A stretch of DNA of 64,000 bases from Ciona savignyi (Eukaryota > Chordata > Ascidiacea > Phlebobranchia > Cionidae), in NCBI GenBank assembly GCA_000149265.1, contig CH003313.1, positions 1,177,503 to 1,241,502 of the forward strand, written 5' to 3'. The position numbers and the translations under genes were made by a program. The notes under the pieces are model-generated. The model saw only the letters and a program-made list of their open reading frames with translations. It was not told the origin of the DNA and searched no databases. Of this stretch, positions 49,601 through 54,923 are shown piece after piece. The first letter of the stretch is position 1. Every line of letters starts with the position of its first letter.

Positions 49601-52147
49601 ACGGTGATACCAACAACCTTGGAAATCCTATTTGGACAAAGTCAGGTCCACAAGGTCAGTAGCTGTAAACCTTAAACAGCAAGTTGATAATCACCCACCC
49701 TTCCTTACACTAAGCTTGTGTGTCTTTGGCAATTTTTATCTGGTCAATTCCTAAAGTAATAACGAATAATGCAATGGTTTGGGCAATACAACTTTAGAAA
49801 AGGCACAAACTTACCCATGTTATAAAAAAAATTAATTTGAACAAAAAAGAATCACATCACAAATGATATACGAAACTTAATTTTCTCTGAGTTGGCTTGT
49901 ACCTGAAAGTGTTTTTAAGTGTTTATGTTACTAAGGTGGTGCATGATATTATGGAAGCACAGCTCAAAGATAATAAATACACTAGACCATTGGAAGAAAG
50001 ATTAGGGACATGGAAGCTGCAGTCATTTTTTTACCAGGGTGATTAAAGCACCTTGTTTAACCCAGCTTGATTAAAAATCAAAGCAACCTCGCCTTTTCAA
50101 ACTGCAATAGCTTTGAAGACCAGTCAGAGGGCATGTGGAATACTAACGAGCACATTAATCATGTTGTTATATTCTTATCTAGGAAACGAGTGGTTCCTGG
50201 GCAGGGCAACTATTGTCGCTGCCCATTCCTTCCAGATTGTGTTTGAGGGGGTGAGAGGTGTTGATTACCATGGCGACATTGCTTTGGACGATGTGCTTGT
50301 GAGTGATGGACCCTGCGATTTGCCAGGTGGGTGCAGTTATTTTATGGGTTAAAACATAGGAGTTTTCTTTAACATATTTGCTTGGCTGAATAGCTTGTTG
50401 TGTCGGTGCATTGACTTTCAGCCGATGGGTTAAAGGTTTAAAGCTGGTTGCTAAATAGTTGGTTGTGTTCATTACTAAATCCCATACAGGACATAGAATA
50501 AATCCAGTAAATTAATGGGTTCTACCAAAAAAGAAGGAGCGTCTCGATCTTGTACTATGCATTGCAATAGCTCCGGTAATCTGATGATGTGTGCAAAGAA
50601 ATCTGACAATTGTCTGTATGATAACGCTCCTTTTGTGTACATTTACAGGAATAAAACTGAATACCTTACTCTATATAAAAAAAATTAAAATGTAGTGTTG
50701 TCCCCTGTAATCCAAATACTCACTTTAAATTTTTTCACTTGATTTGTATTAATACTCATGGATTTTTTAATCCATCCATGTAAATTTCTAGTGTGAATTT
50801 TATATCCAAGTAGCTAATTGAATAATTCTTTATTGCCACAACAGTGTGTCCAGTCGGTCGAAGGTTTGAGGATCATTGTTACAAAGTGGAGAAAGATGGA
50901 CACACCTACCAGGATGCTTCTAATATATGTGAAGCCAATGGTGGAATATTGGCGGCTATTAAAACCCAAAGTCAACAGGATTTTATCAGGGTATGTGCAA
51001 GTTTTGCAAGTCATCATTTAGAAAAGCGATTTTACAACGGTAACTGACATAACCTTTCAGTTGTTTAGCGTACCAGAGTGGAAATAATAAAGAGTTAAGT
51101 AAAAACTAAAGTAATTTTTCCATCATATGTAATGTCTGTTTTGAATATCTTTGTAGTTGTTTTAAAACAACTAAAAGTAACTTTACCACAAAGTATCAGA
51201 AATTATTTATTTTCACTGTTTCTATTAACTTTAATACGGACAATTAATTACCAGGATTTGGTAAGCGGGGAGGTAAACAGGTGGACTTTGTTCTGGATTG
51301 GAATCAGTGATTCAGAGCGAGAGGGTCAGTTCGTTTATAGGTGAGCTTTACTTTTCTTACACGTTTATTCTTATGATAATCATAGCAATTCTTTTGATTA
51401 ACAAAGCAACTAACATTCTTAAATAAACATGAAATATCCTATCCCTATCCTATCCTAAATATGTTTCTATAAACATGTTGGCTAAAAATATATGGGTATA
51501 GGTAGTTAGGATAGGACATTCATGTTTATCTTCGTGACTGAAAAAATCAAGGGGGTTAACACACGGCCAATCGTCAGATTACCTCACGCCCACCGGGTTT
51601 CCGGAGCTATTGCAGTGTTTTGAATATGATTGAGACTTTCCTTTAGTAAAACCCATTATTCTGCTAAGTGTGGGCGAGGTTCGTTAAAAGGACACAACCG
51701 ACTAGCTAGTGACCAGTTTTGAACCTGCAACATTTTGGTTGAAAGGCGTCACACTAATCCACCACACTAATCGGTCGAAAAGTAAATATGTTTAAGTGGA
51801 TATTGATTTCGTTTTTGTTTAACCCATTTAAACTATTGCGTTTCAAGAAAATAAAATGACAAAAATGTATGGACATATTTTTGAACTCATTGATACAGAT
51901 TATTTATTGTAAAAACATTTTTCGTGGTCTTTATTTTTGACGCTCTGTTCTGATTGGTTGTAGCGACGGCACGCCCGTTGTGCTTGGCGAATCTGCGTTC
52001 GGCGCGTGGGCACCTGGCGAACCTAATGACGCACTGGGCGACGAAGATTGTGTCAACATGGAATACGCCGCGAAGAACCGTCGCTGGAATGACGTACCCT
52101 GCAACAGAGAACTCTGGTTCATCTGCCAGTACCCCGCCTCATTGTAG
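7914..52147 (+). CDS. giant secreted coiled-coil / FN3 / MAM-MAM / C-type lectin protein (57 exons, about 3,258 aa)
   Basis: I assembled 57 exons from GT-AG sites; every junction keeps one open frame from ATG 7914 to TAG 52145-52147 (9,777 coding bases). Order: signal peptide (residues 1-18 or so), stalk of repeated coiled-coil segments with Pro/Thr hinges (about 90-2620), Thr-rich linker, FN3 (about 2649-2749), Thr-rich linker, MAM1 (about 2789-2951), MAM2 (about 2955-3117), and CTLD (3121-3258). There is no transmembrane segment after the stalk, so the protein is probably secreted. Many NxS/T sequons and very few cysteines in the stalk fit an extracellular fibrous oligomer with sugar-binding heads. 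I recognise each C-terminal domain but no named protein with this order. Laminin- or EMILIN/multimerin-like proteins are loose analogues only. Exon coordinates are given in the block entries that follow. Confidence 0.85.
8571..10272 (+). other. intron 2 of the giant lectin gene
   Basis: This 1.7-kb intron is AT-rich. Apart from a decayed tRNA-Ser-like element near its 3' end I saw no gene or complete repeat in it. Confidence 0.6.
10098..10228 (+). repeat. tRNA-Ser-like short interspersed element, decayed
   Basis: The 3' half matches the family seen at 13523 and 58619: AAAAACGGTCCTTGTG, CATGGGTTCGAAACTTGG (a B-box-like word) and a GGTAAAAAAA end. The A-box part is degraded. Confidence 0.6.
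10273..14583 (+). CDS. giant lectin gene exons 3-9: stalk, first coiled-coil section
   Basis: Exons 10273-10407, 11031-11153, 11406-11558, 12001-12084, 12721-12857, 13315-13468 and 14486-14583 encode residues about 113-407. Heptad-like helices such as [19 protein letters not shown] alternate with short Ser/Thr/Pro linkers. Exons 3-6 all start and end in phase 1, so any of them could be skipped or duplicated without loss of frame. Function is inferred to be oligomerisation and spacing. Confidence 0.8.
11672..11776 (+). repeat. dispersed repeat family 3, copy 1
   Basis: Shares TTTCCATGATAAAAACATGAAGCAGGA, GTAAAAAATTGG and ACAGTCATGAAAACACG-type words with copies at 35598-35692 (plus) and 30852-30975 (minus). 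About 105 bp. No inverted repeats or coding capacity were found; the class is unknown. Confidence 0.6.
12312..12656 (-). repeat. tRNA-headed SINE, diverged, with internal partial duplication
   Basis: Read on the minus strand it carries the family's tRNA-like head region (12640-12656) and body words such as GGCAATGTCCGT, TCAGATCACC and CACCGTCGGGTT. The block with CGTCAGAT occurs twice (about 12378 and 12428), suggesting an internal duplication. Confidence 0.65.
13523..13690 (+). repeat. tRNA-Ser-like element carrying a (TA)n expansion
   Basis: Starts TACGGTCGTGTGGCCGAATGG, closely resembling the 5' half and A box of a tRNA-Ser. It ends with GTGTTCGAAACTTGG (B-box-like) and GTAAAAAAA. About 60 bp of TA repeat fill the place of the anticodon arm. 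It is too distorted to be a functional tRNA gene; it is a tRNA-derived short element. Confidence 0.7.
13556..13616. repeat. (TA)n microsatellite
   Basis: About 30 uninterrupted AT/TA dinucleotides. They grew from the GATATAT word present at the same place in other copies of the host element. Confidence 0.98.
13844..13980. mobile_element. hAT-type element, one end only
   Basis: TAGGCAAACTATGGCCCGCGTG followed by GAATCCGGCACGCC resembles the terminal part of hAT elements. The opposite inverted end and a target duplication were not found, so this looks like a fragment. Confidence 0.45.
14070..14182 (-). repeat. tRNA-Ser-like element, minus strand
   Basis: The minus strand reads GTACACTCGTGTAGGCGAATGG then TTAACGCCACCGATACA, matching the head of the tRNA-Ser-like family. 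The distal half is diverged. Confidence 0.6.
14752..15000 (-). repeat. tRNA-headed SINE, diverged copy
   Basis: Contains the tail words ATATTCATGTTTTATCCCCG and the body words AACACACCAGAAATCGTC and GTAGAACCCATTAATCC in minus-strand order. The tRNA-like head is missing or eroded. Confidence 0.6.
15481..17511 (+). CDS. giant lectin gene exons 10-12: proline-rich hinge and long stalk exons
   Basis: Exons 15481-16010, 16267-16411 and 16902-17511 encode residues about 408-836. Exon 10 contains a Pro-rich hinge ([20 protein letters not shown], about residues 428-450) that must interrupt the helix, then returns to coiled-coil sequence. Exon 12 is the longest exon (610 bases) and encodes acidic, Ser-rich helices ending in the basic run [11 protein letters not shown]. 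NxS/T sequons are frequent. Confidence 0.85.
16630..16826 (-). repeat. tRNA-headed SINE, internally shortened copy
   Basis: Tail (TATAGGATATTTACGTTTAT) and head-side words (GTTAAGTGCCTTGCCC, CGACCAAGCTAATC) are present, but the middle body is largely missing. Confidence 0.65.
18151..26184 (+). CDS. giant lectin gene exons 13-24: central coiled-coil stalk
   Basis: Exons 18151-18314, 18742-18903, 19687-19907, 19969-20489, 21083-21246, 22118-22195, 22536-22674, 23114-23276, 23571-23715, 24192-24341, 25270-25487 and 25947-26184 encode residues about 836-1623. The sequence is strongly helical and Gln/Asn/Ser-rich with no cysteine cluster. Exon 16 is the clearest coiled coil (for example [18 protein letters not shown]). 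Introns 15 (61 bp) and 16 contrast strongly in length. At exon 23 two acceptors lie 7 bases apart; only the upstream one (exon from 25270) keeps frame with exon 22. Confidence 0.82.
20727..21013 (-). repeat. tRNA-headed SINE, well-preserved full-length copy
   Basis: On the minus strand it begins CCGGCCCGTTGGTCTAACGG, a tRNA-like A box. It continues to a B-box-like word GGTTGAAGGTGCGAAACTGG, then a unique body with GGACACAACCGACTAGC (as read on plus) and a tail. About 285 bp. It resembles the composite SINE described from Ciona (Cics-1), from memory only. It lies 70 bp upstream of exon 17. Confidence 0.85.
21382..21659 (-). repeat. tRNA-headed SINE, near full length
   Basis: All body blocks are present in order (GGGAAAACCAAGGAGG, TCGTCAGATCACCTCGC, GTAGAACCCATT, CTTGCCCAAGGACACAACC) with a diverged tRNA-like head. 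Confidence 0.8.
23293..23480 (-). repeat. tRNA-headed SINE, tail-truncated
   Basis: The body from GAGCTATTGCAGTG through the tRNA-like head (GGCGACGCACTAAACC) is retained; the tail half is missing. Confidence 0.7.
24925..25203. mobile_element. hAT-type MITE in intron 22 of the giant lectin gene
   Basis: Ends CAGTGCTCCGCAACC and GGTTGCAGAGCACTG are near-perfect inverted repeats. The 279-bp unit is flanked by the perfect 8-bp duplication GGTTAGAA (24917-24924 and 25204-25211). It has no coding capacity. A truncated relative lies at 47578-47758. Its right end is 66 bp from exon 23. Confidence 0.9.
26731..32505 (+). CDS. giant lectin gene exons 25-33: stalk with Thr-rich and acidic spacers
   Basis: Exons 26731-26869, 27508-27713, 28146-28414, 28696-28864, 29629-29904, 30577-30722, 31453-31565, 31958-32121 and 32464-32505 encode residues about 1624-2131. 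Exon 26 begins with a Thr run ([11 protein letters not shown]) coded by ACA repeats. Exons 32-33 form an acidic spacer ([14 protein letters not shown] then [14 protein letters not shown]). Exon 33 is a 42-base mini-exon in phase 0-0 and could be an optional cassette; it is the least certain exon here. Confidence 0.78.
29042..29343. mobile_element. hAT-type MITE in intron 28
   Basis: CAGTGGTCCCCAAACC at the left and TTGGGGACCACCG at the right form inverted ends of a 302-bp unit without an ORF. The flanks (GTCTTTAC and GTTTACAC) are only partly alike, so the target duplication has decayed. Confidence 0.75.
30852..30975 (-). repeat. dispersed repeat family 3, copy 2 (minus)
   Basis: Its reverse complement reads GTTTAGTTTATTTTTAGTTT and AACACGAAGCCGGACC, then ACAGTCATTAAAACACACG, matching copies at 11672 and 35598. 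Confidence 0.65.
31614..31798 (-). repeat. tRNA-headed SINE, head-truncated copy
   Basis: Tail and body are well preserved (GGATAGGATATTCATGTATA, GGGAAAACCAAGGGGGTTAG, GTAGAACCCATTAATTCGC). The copy stops at GACAATGTCC before the tRNA-like head. Confidence 0.75.
32828..37583 (+). CDS. giant lectin gene exons 34-42: distal coiled-coil stalk
   Basis: Exons 32828-33014, 33346-33470, 33596-33739, 34327-34472, 35131-35279, 35775-35892, 36427-36598, 36834-37085 and 37410-37583 encode residues about 2132-2620. Helical heptads are clear in exon 41 ([20 protein letters not shown]). The exon 35 donor could alternatively lie 11 bases upstream (ACG|GTAAAA), but only 33470 keeps frame. The last stalk exon is followed by a 3.4-kb intron swollen by a LINE. 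Confidence 0.82.
33221..33240. repeat. (ATA)n microsatellite
   Basis: Six ATA units followed by AA, in intron 34. Confidence 0.8.
33758..33958 (-). repeat. tRNA-headed SINE, diverged partial copy
   Basis: Body words AACACACAGGCAATCATC, GAGCTATTGCAGTGTG and GCTGGGTTCAGGCAGT are in order. The tail and much of the head are lost. Confidence 0.65.
34503..34770 (+). repeat. tRNA-headed SINE, near full length, plus strand
   Basis: Starts with a diverged tRNA-like head (GATTAGTCTAGTGGGTTAGTG, then GGTACGAAACTGGTCGCTAGC) and ends with the TATCC-type tail ATCCTATCCTAG. Confidence 0.75.
35598..35692 (+). repeat. dispersed repeat family 3, copy 3
   Basis: GTTTAGTTTATTTTTCGTTT, then ATGATGAAAACACGAAGCAGG, GGTAAAAAATTGG and ACAGCAGTCGTTAAAA match the other two copies. 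No flanking duplication was recognised. Confidence 0.65.
36251..36306. repeat. 20-bp tandem repeat, about 2.8 units
   Basis: CCAAACTAATCTGTAACCTA occurs twice perfectly and a third time in part, in intron 39. The word resembles the end of the tRNA-headed SINE (CCACCAAACTAATCTGT), so the array may have grown from a SINE fragment. Confidence 0.9.
37701..40802 (-). mobile_element. 5'-truncated LINE with reverse transcriptase and RNase H (I/LOA-like), antisense in intron 42
   Basis: Minus-strand reading gives, in order: the last motif of the endonuclease (SDHQLITF), a linker, and reverse transcriptase. RT motifs include [40 protein letters not shown] and [11 protein letters not shown]. Then come an RNase H domain ([33 protein letters not shown]) and a C-terminal CPFC...HYVGHC finger. 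The RNase H after RT points to the I/LOA/Jockey side of non-LTR elements. Target duplications CATTGCCACTA flank it (37690-37700 and 40803-40813). Its 3' end is a short (TAATG)n tail. The frame is broken by stops at about 39620 and 38828 and frameshifts near 40390, 40010 and 38130, so it is dead. Confidence 0.93.
41031..43426 (+). CDS. giant lectin gene exons 43-46: Thr-rich linkers and fibronectin type III domain
   Basis: Exon 43 (41031-41118) and exon 46 (43310-43426) encode Thr/Ser/Pro-rich, mucin-like linkers that are probably O-glycosylated. Exons 44 (41522-41697) and 45 (42477-42600) together encode one FN3 domain. [20 protein letters not shown] is the A-B-strand region with its conserved Trp; [11 protein letters not shown] is the C strand; [20 protein letters not shown] is the classic E-F Leu-Pro-Gly-Y-I-V segment. 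The domain is bounded by phase-1 introns on both sides, as in shuffled extracellular modules. Confidence 0.88.
41866..42085 (+). repeat. tRNA-headed SINE remnant
   Basis: CTTGGGCAAGGCACTTAACA, GATTAATAGGTTCTAC and AACACACTGCAATG remain in order; the rest has decayed. Confidence 0.5.
43017..43275 (-). repeat. tRNA-headed SINE adjoining exon 46
   Basis: Tail and body words are present in minus order (AGGATAGGATATTTATTCTT, CAAGGGGTTTAACAC, AGGACACACCAGACTAGC, AAAAGACGACGCACTAA). The copy ends only about 34 bp before the exon 46 acceptor. Confidence 0.75.
43952..47977 (+). CDS. giant lectin gene exons 47-50: first MAM domain
   Basis: Exons 43952-44095, 45810-45896, 46946-47118 and 47840-47977. 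MAM domains are extracellular adhesion/oligomerisation modules of about 160 residues. Hallmarks seen: [43 protein letters not shown], a [11 protein letters not shown] strand, and the closing [20 protein letters not shown]. Four conserved cysteines are present. Exon 50 also contains the start of the second MAM ([13 protein letters not shown]), so no intron separates the two domains. Confidence 0.92.
44315..45260. mobile_element. hAT-type element in intron 47, interrupted by a SINE
   Basis: Left end CATGGGTGGGCAACATACGG and right end GAAGTTGCCCACCCCTG are inverted repeats, with the perfect 8-bp duplication CTTTAATG on both sides (44307-44314 and 45261-45268). Subterminal GGCCCG blocks are present at both ends. 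A full-length SINE (about 44619-44897) inserted later. No transposase frame is seen. Confidence 0.88.
44619..44897 (+). repeat. tRNA-headed SINE, full length, inside a hAT element
   Basis: Begins CCGGCCCGTTGGTCTAACGG, has the B-box-like GGTTGCAGGTGCGAAACTGG, and ends GAATATCCTATCCTATC. It is one of the best-preserved copies in the window, consistent with a recent insertion. Confidence 0.88.
45490..45752 (-). repeat. tRNA-headed SINE, near full length
   Basis: Tail AGATAAGATATTTATGTTTT, body GAAAACCAAGGGGTTAACAC and CTTACCCAAGGACACAACC, and a diverged head are present. It ends 57 bp before exon 48. Confidence 0.78.
47240..47420 (-). repeat. tRNA-headed SINE remnant
   Basis: Only scattered words remain: GATGGCTGCTAAGTGTCTTG, GACTGGTTTCGATCTG and GGCGACGCATTAATCC. 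Confidence 0.5.
47578..47758. mobile_element. truncated hAT-type MITE, relative of the 24925 copy
   Basis: TTTGATATTATATTAGCAAAGTG through GGCACACTGGTTGCG and GGACTGG matches the right two-thirds of the 24925-25203 element. The left end is missing. Confidence 0.75.
47840..50326 (+). CDS. giant lectin gene exons 50-54: second MAM domain
   Basis: Exons 47840-47977 (shared with MAM1), 48478-48608, 48917-49001, 49561-49654 and 50183-50326. Hallmarks: [55 protein letters not shown] and [20 protein letters not shown]. Its intron positions do not match those of MAM1, so the pair is not a recent exon-for-exon duplication. Exon 54 ends in phase 1, joining the lectin domain. Confidence 0.92.
48285..48440 (+). 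repeat. tRNA-headed SINE remnant upstream of exon 51
   Basis: TAGATTAATAGGTTG, CATTTACAACACACTTCAAT and GCGGTAACCTAACAGTG are retained. It ends about 40 bp before the exon 51 acceptor. Confidence 0.55.
49079..49370 (-). repeat. tRNA-headed SINE, near full length
   Basis: GGATAGGATATTCAAGTTAA, GGGCAATGGTCAGATCATC, GTAGAACCCATCTTC, TTGTCCAAGGCCACAACC and a head region ending CACCAAGCTAATCTG. Confidence 0.75.
50383..50675 (+). repeat. tRNA-headed SINE, diverged, plus strand
   Basis: Head GGCTGAATAGCTTGTTGTGT then AAAGCTGGTTGCTAAATAG; body TTAATGGGTTCTACC and TTGCAATAGCTCCGGTAA; tail GGAATAAAACTGAATACC. Confidence 0.65.
50845..52147 (+). CDS. giant lectin gene exons 55-57: C-type lectin domain with EPN/WND sugar site
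   Basis: Exons 50845-50990, 51255-51340 and 51964-52147, residues about 3121-3258. It begins as a long-form CTLD ([14 protein letters not shown]) and continues with [22 protein letters not shown] and the last exon. That exon contains EPN (3217-3219), the GDEDC acidic residue (E3225), WND (3239-3241) and the closing PC...FIC pair. These are the five side chains of Ca2+ site 2 in mannose-type lectins, so Ca2+-dependent mannose/GlcNAc-type binding is predicted. The ORF ends ...CQYPASL at TAG 52145-52147 with no membrane anchor. Confidence 0.93.
51509..51777 (-). repeat. tRNA-headed SINE in the last intron of the lectin gene
   Basis: GGATAGGACATTCATGTTTA, AAGGGGGTTAACACACGG, CGTCAGATTACCTCACG and the head region CACACTAATCGGTCG are all present. 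Confidence 0.78.
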
Positions 52148-54923
52148 AACTGGTTTTAATTTCTCATCGACTTGTGTCCAGTGCAGGCGAAGAAAATTTA
52201 AAAACTTTGTAAGAACGTATTTACTTTCTTACGGAGTTACTAGAAGATGTTTAGCATGTGACATATACAGCATCAATGTGGCTTAATTTGCACTGATGAT
52301 GCTTATAACCAAAAGCGAAACGTTTGTACATAAGTAGTAATTACAAATAGTATAGCTGTTTTTATCATTCGTACTTATAATCAGTTTCCTTAAACTTTCT
52401 TGTCTATCGCACATTCCTCAAATGTCATTTTGCCAATTAAATTAAGTAGAAACAAAAGCCGATCCGATTTCCGTAAGTATAAATGGTTCGATATTCAAAT
52501 CTACATTATTAAGGGTAATTTTATTACACATGACACTCCTTTAGCTTTCCAACTTTGTTATTTCATTCTCTTTAATTTATACTTGATTACTGTACATGAA
52601 GCCCCACACCAATGCCTTTTAATCACTGCTGGATAAATATGTAGGATTTTCCGAATTTTACATTTTCGAATCAGCATTTCGTTTTATTTGTGTAAACCTC
52701 AAGACCAAGGGCCAGTATTATTGTAAATGCGATTGTTTGTGTGTAAATAAATATATACCATATACCAAGTTTCCTAATTAAATGTTGTGTTCTTGTTACG
52801 ACTAACGTTCATACACAAACGTGTGGGCTATCTTTAGGCTAAGTTGTGTTCTTGTCTATCCGAGGTTGTTAGGGCGACACTAGCCTAATGGCCAGTAGGT
52901 CAGTTGTTTTATTTATAAAATCACTAAGCGGACGTTATCTTACCCAAGTGGATTAATCGATTGATCAAAAAGTGAATTTACCGTATTCTACAATAAACCC
53001 GGTACCCCGGCTGTGGATACGTGGAAATATGATAAATCCCATGCGCTAAAATATATGATGATTTTCCGTCTTATATAACGCTCTTTGTTGTTTCATCCAC
53101 CGGAAATTCCGGAATATTCCATTTTAAGTACTGCCGCTAGATGGAGTCCGAGATATACCCAGGATTGAGTCTTGCAGCTTCAGATAGCGGCCGGAAGTTA
53201 CTTGACCAATATCTACCACCAGGGTGTTTTAAGTTGAAATTGAAATGAACAGTCATCTAAGACGTTGGCGGCGTTCTACACTTCCACTTAATATTTCTCC
53301 TATTTTTTTTTATTGTACAGTGGCCTTAATATAAAAAAAGCTCTCTGTCAGAAACTACCCTTATTTTTGAAAAACTGAAATTCGAATTTTACATTAGATT
53401 GTCGGCCTAGATTTTCTACGTATATTGGTATTTTTTGTTAACAAATCACCAGTTGGCACTCAATAAACACCTTTGTTTTAGGTCCATCCAAATAATTTTA
53501 ACAAAACTACATAACAGCTAAACAACAAAAGCCAAGCCGTTTCCAACCGTACCGAGAGTGGGGACTCCCCATTGGTACTCAACAAAATACTAAATAACGT
53601 ACCATAACGAAAAAGAGTATCACATCATTTTCGGTGTGGCATAGAAATTATTTGTATAACGCGAACTATATGCGGACAATGGTACCTAGCCTTAGCCTAG
53701 CGACGTCCTTTTCCCACACTGTGGTTATATGCAGTATCCTGTTTTCTGTTTCCTATTTTTCCATAGTGTTGGTTTATATATTGCAGTAGCCTTGGTGGTA
53801 CAGTTTATTAACTTTGTTCGTGGAGTTGAATGTCATTGAATATATGACACATATATTTGTCATGTGATGTTAGAATTAAATAAGACGGAAATTCAATGCA
53901 TAATCAACACGCGATAAAGCTAAGCCATAGGTCATGTGCTTCATATTAACTTAATTACTTTTCAGCTGAACAGTATAAAGCTCGGTGATTACTATGTACG
54001 TTTAGTACGGAACACTTGGACCGTAACCGCACTTAAACCATAAAATAGAAAGCGACTGGGTTATAACTCTATTTGAAATTATAAAATCCAGCCCGTGGAT
54101 ACGACTTAGGCCAGTTATAATGCCAACTGCAGTGGTACAGTAGCTTTTACGGTTGATGAATCAAAAAGTTTAAGAGGCACAATGCATGGATTCTGGAGAT
54201 AGTAAGAGCAAATAACAATACAGGCAAATAATACTTTTTATTTAAGTATATGGAATAAAGGGACATCTTAAAAGCGTTTCAATATAACATGCACTATTTT
54301 GGCTGTATATTTCATGATCAGACAATAGGATATCATGAATTTCCTACTTTTTAAGCTTTATAGATGATTCTGTACATCCTTTTATGTATCCGCCGTCTAT
54401 AACCACTCAAACAATAGCTCTCTCTCTCTCCTCTCCAGTTTAGTTGTTTAATCTGCTGCGATTACTTGAAGGTTTACCGAGCAAACATCCTTTCTTAAGC
54501 GAAGACGAAGTTATTACTTTCCACTTTATCTGAAGTCTGATATATAGAACAAGGTTGATTTGCTGTGAAATAGTCAGTGCAGTCGAAATGATTTTGCCAA
54601 AGTGTTTGTTTATTGCTTTGATGGGCGACGCTTTCACGTCCTCTTGGTGTGTGATTGCAGTGACCTGCAATTATTAGAAATTTACCGTGAAACGCGTTTA
54701 CCTATGGTCATTAGCTTTTACGACACTGATCCACTGTATACATTTCGTTGTAATTTTCGGGTGTTAGTGTGGGTTTGTTGATCCGAGGTTTGAGCATGTA
54801 TTAACGTACTAGGAGGTTTGTCTGTTAGTTATTTGTTACTGTGCTTTCTAATACAATTTCCATTGCATAGTTCATAAAACAGAAGGTTATCTATAAGCCA
54901 AGAACCATTCTAATCTAAATAAA
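52148..54923. other. intergenic region between lectin gene and tetraspanin 1
   Basis: Holds the lectin 3' UTR and polyA signal, a decayed SINE (about 52869-53070), and a 13-bp heat-shock-type element (TTCCGGAATATTC, 53107-53119). It also holds a CTCF-like word (CCGCTAGATGGAG, 53134-53146) and a short CT-rich run (54418-54436). No convincing coding exon was found; the small ORFs here lack codon or motif support. Confidence 0.55.
52746..52751 (+). terminator. polyadenylation signal, giant lectin gene
   Basis: AATAAA about 600 bases past the stop codon, in an AT-rich stretch with no later coding exon, is the best candidate for the 3' end of the transcript. Confidence 0.5.

Noticed and set aside
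54440-54670. 76-codon minus-strand ORF
   Set aside because: No motif, no splice context and low-complexity composition; treated as chance.
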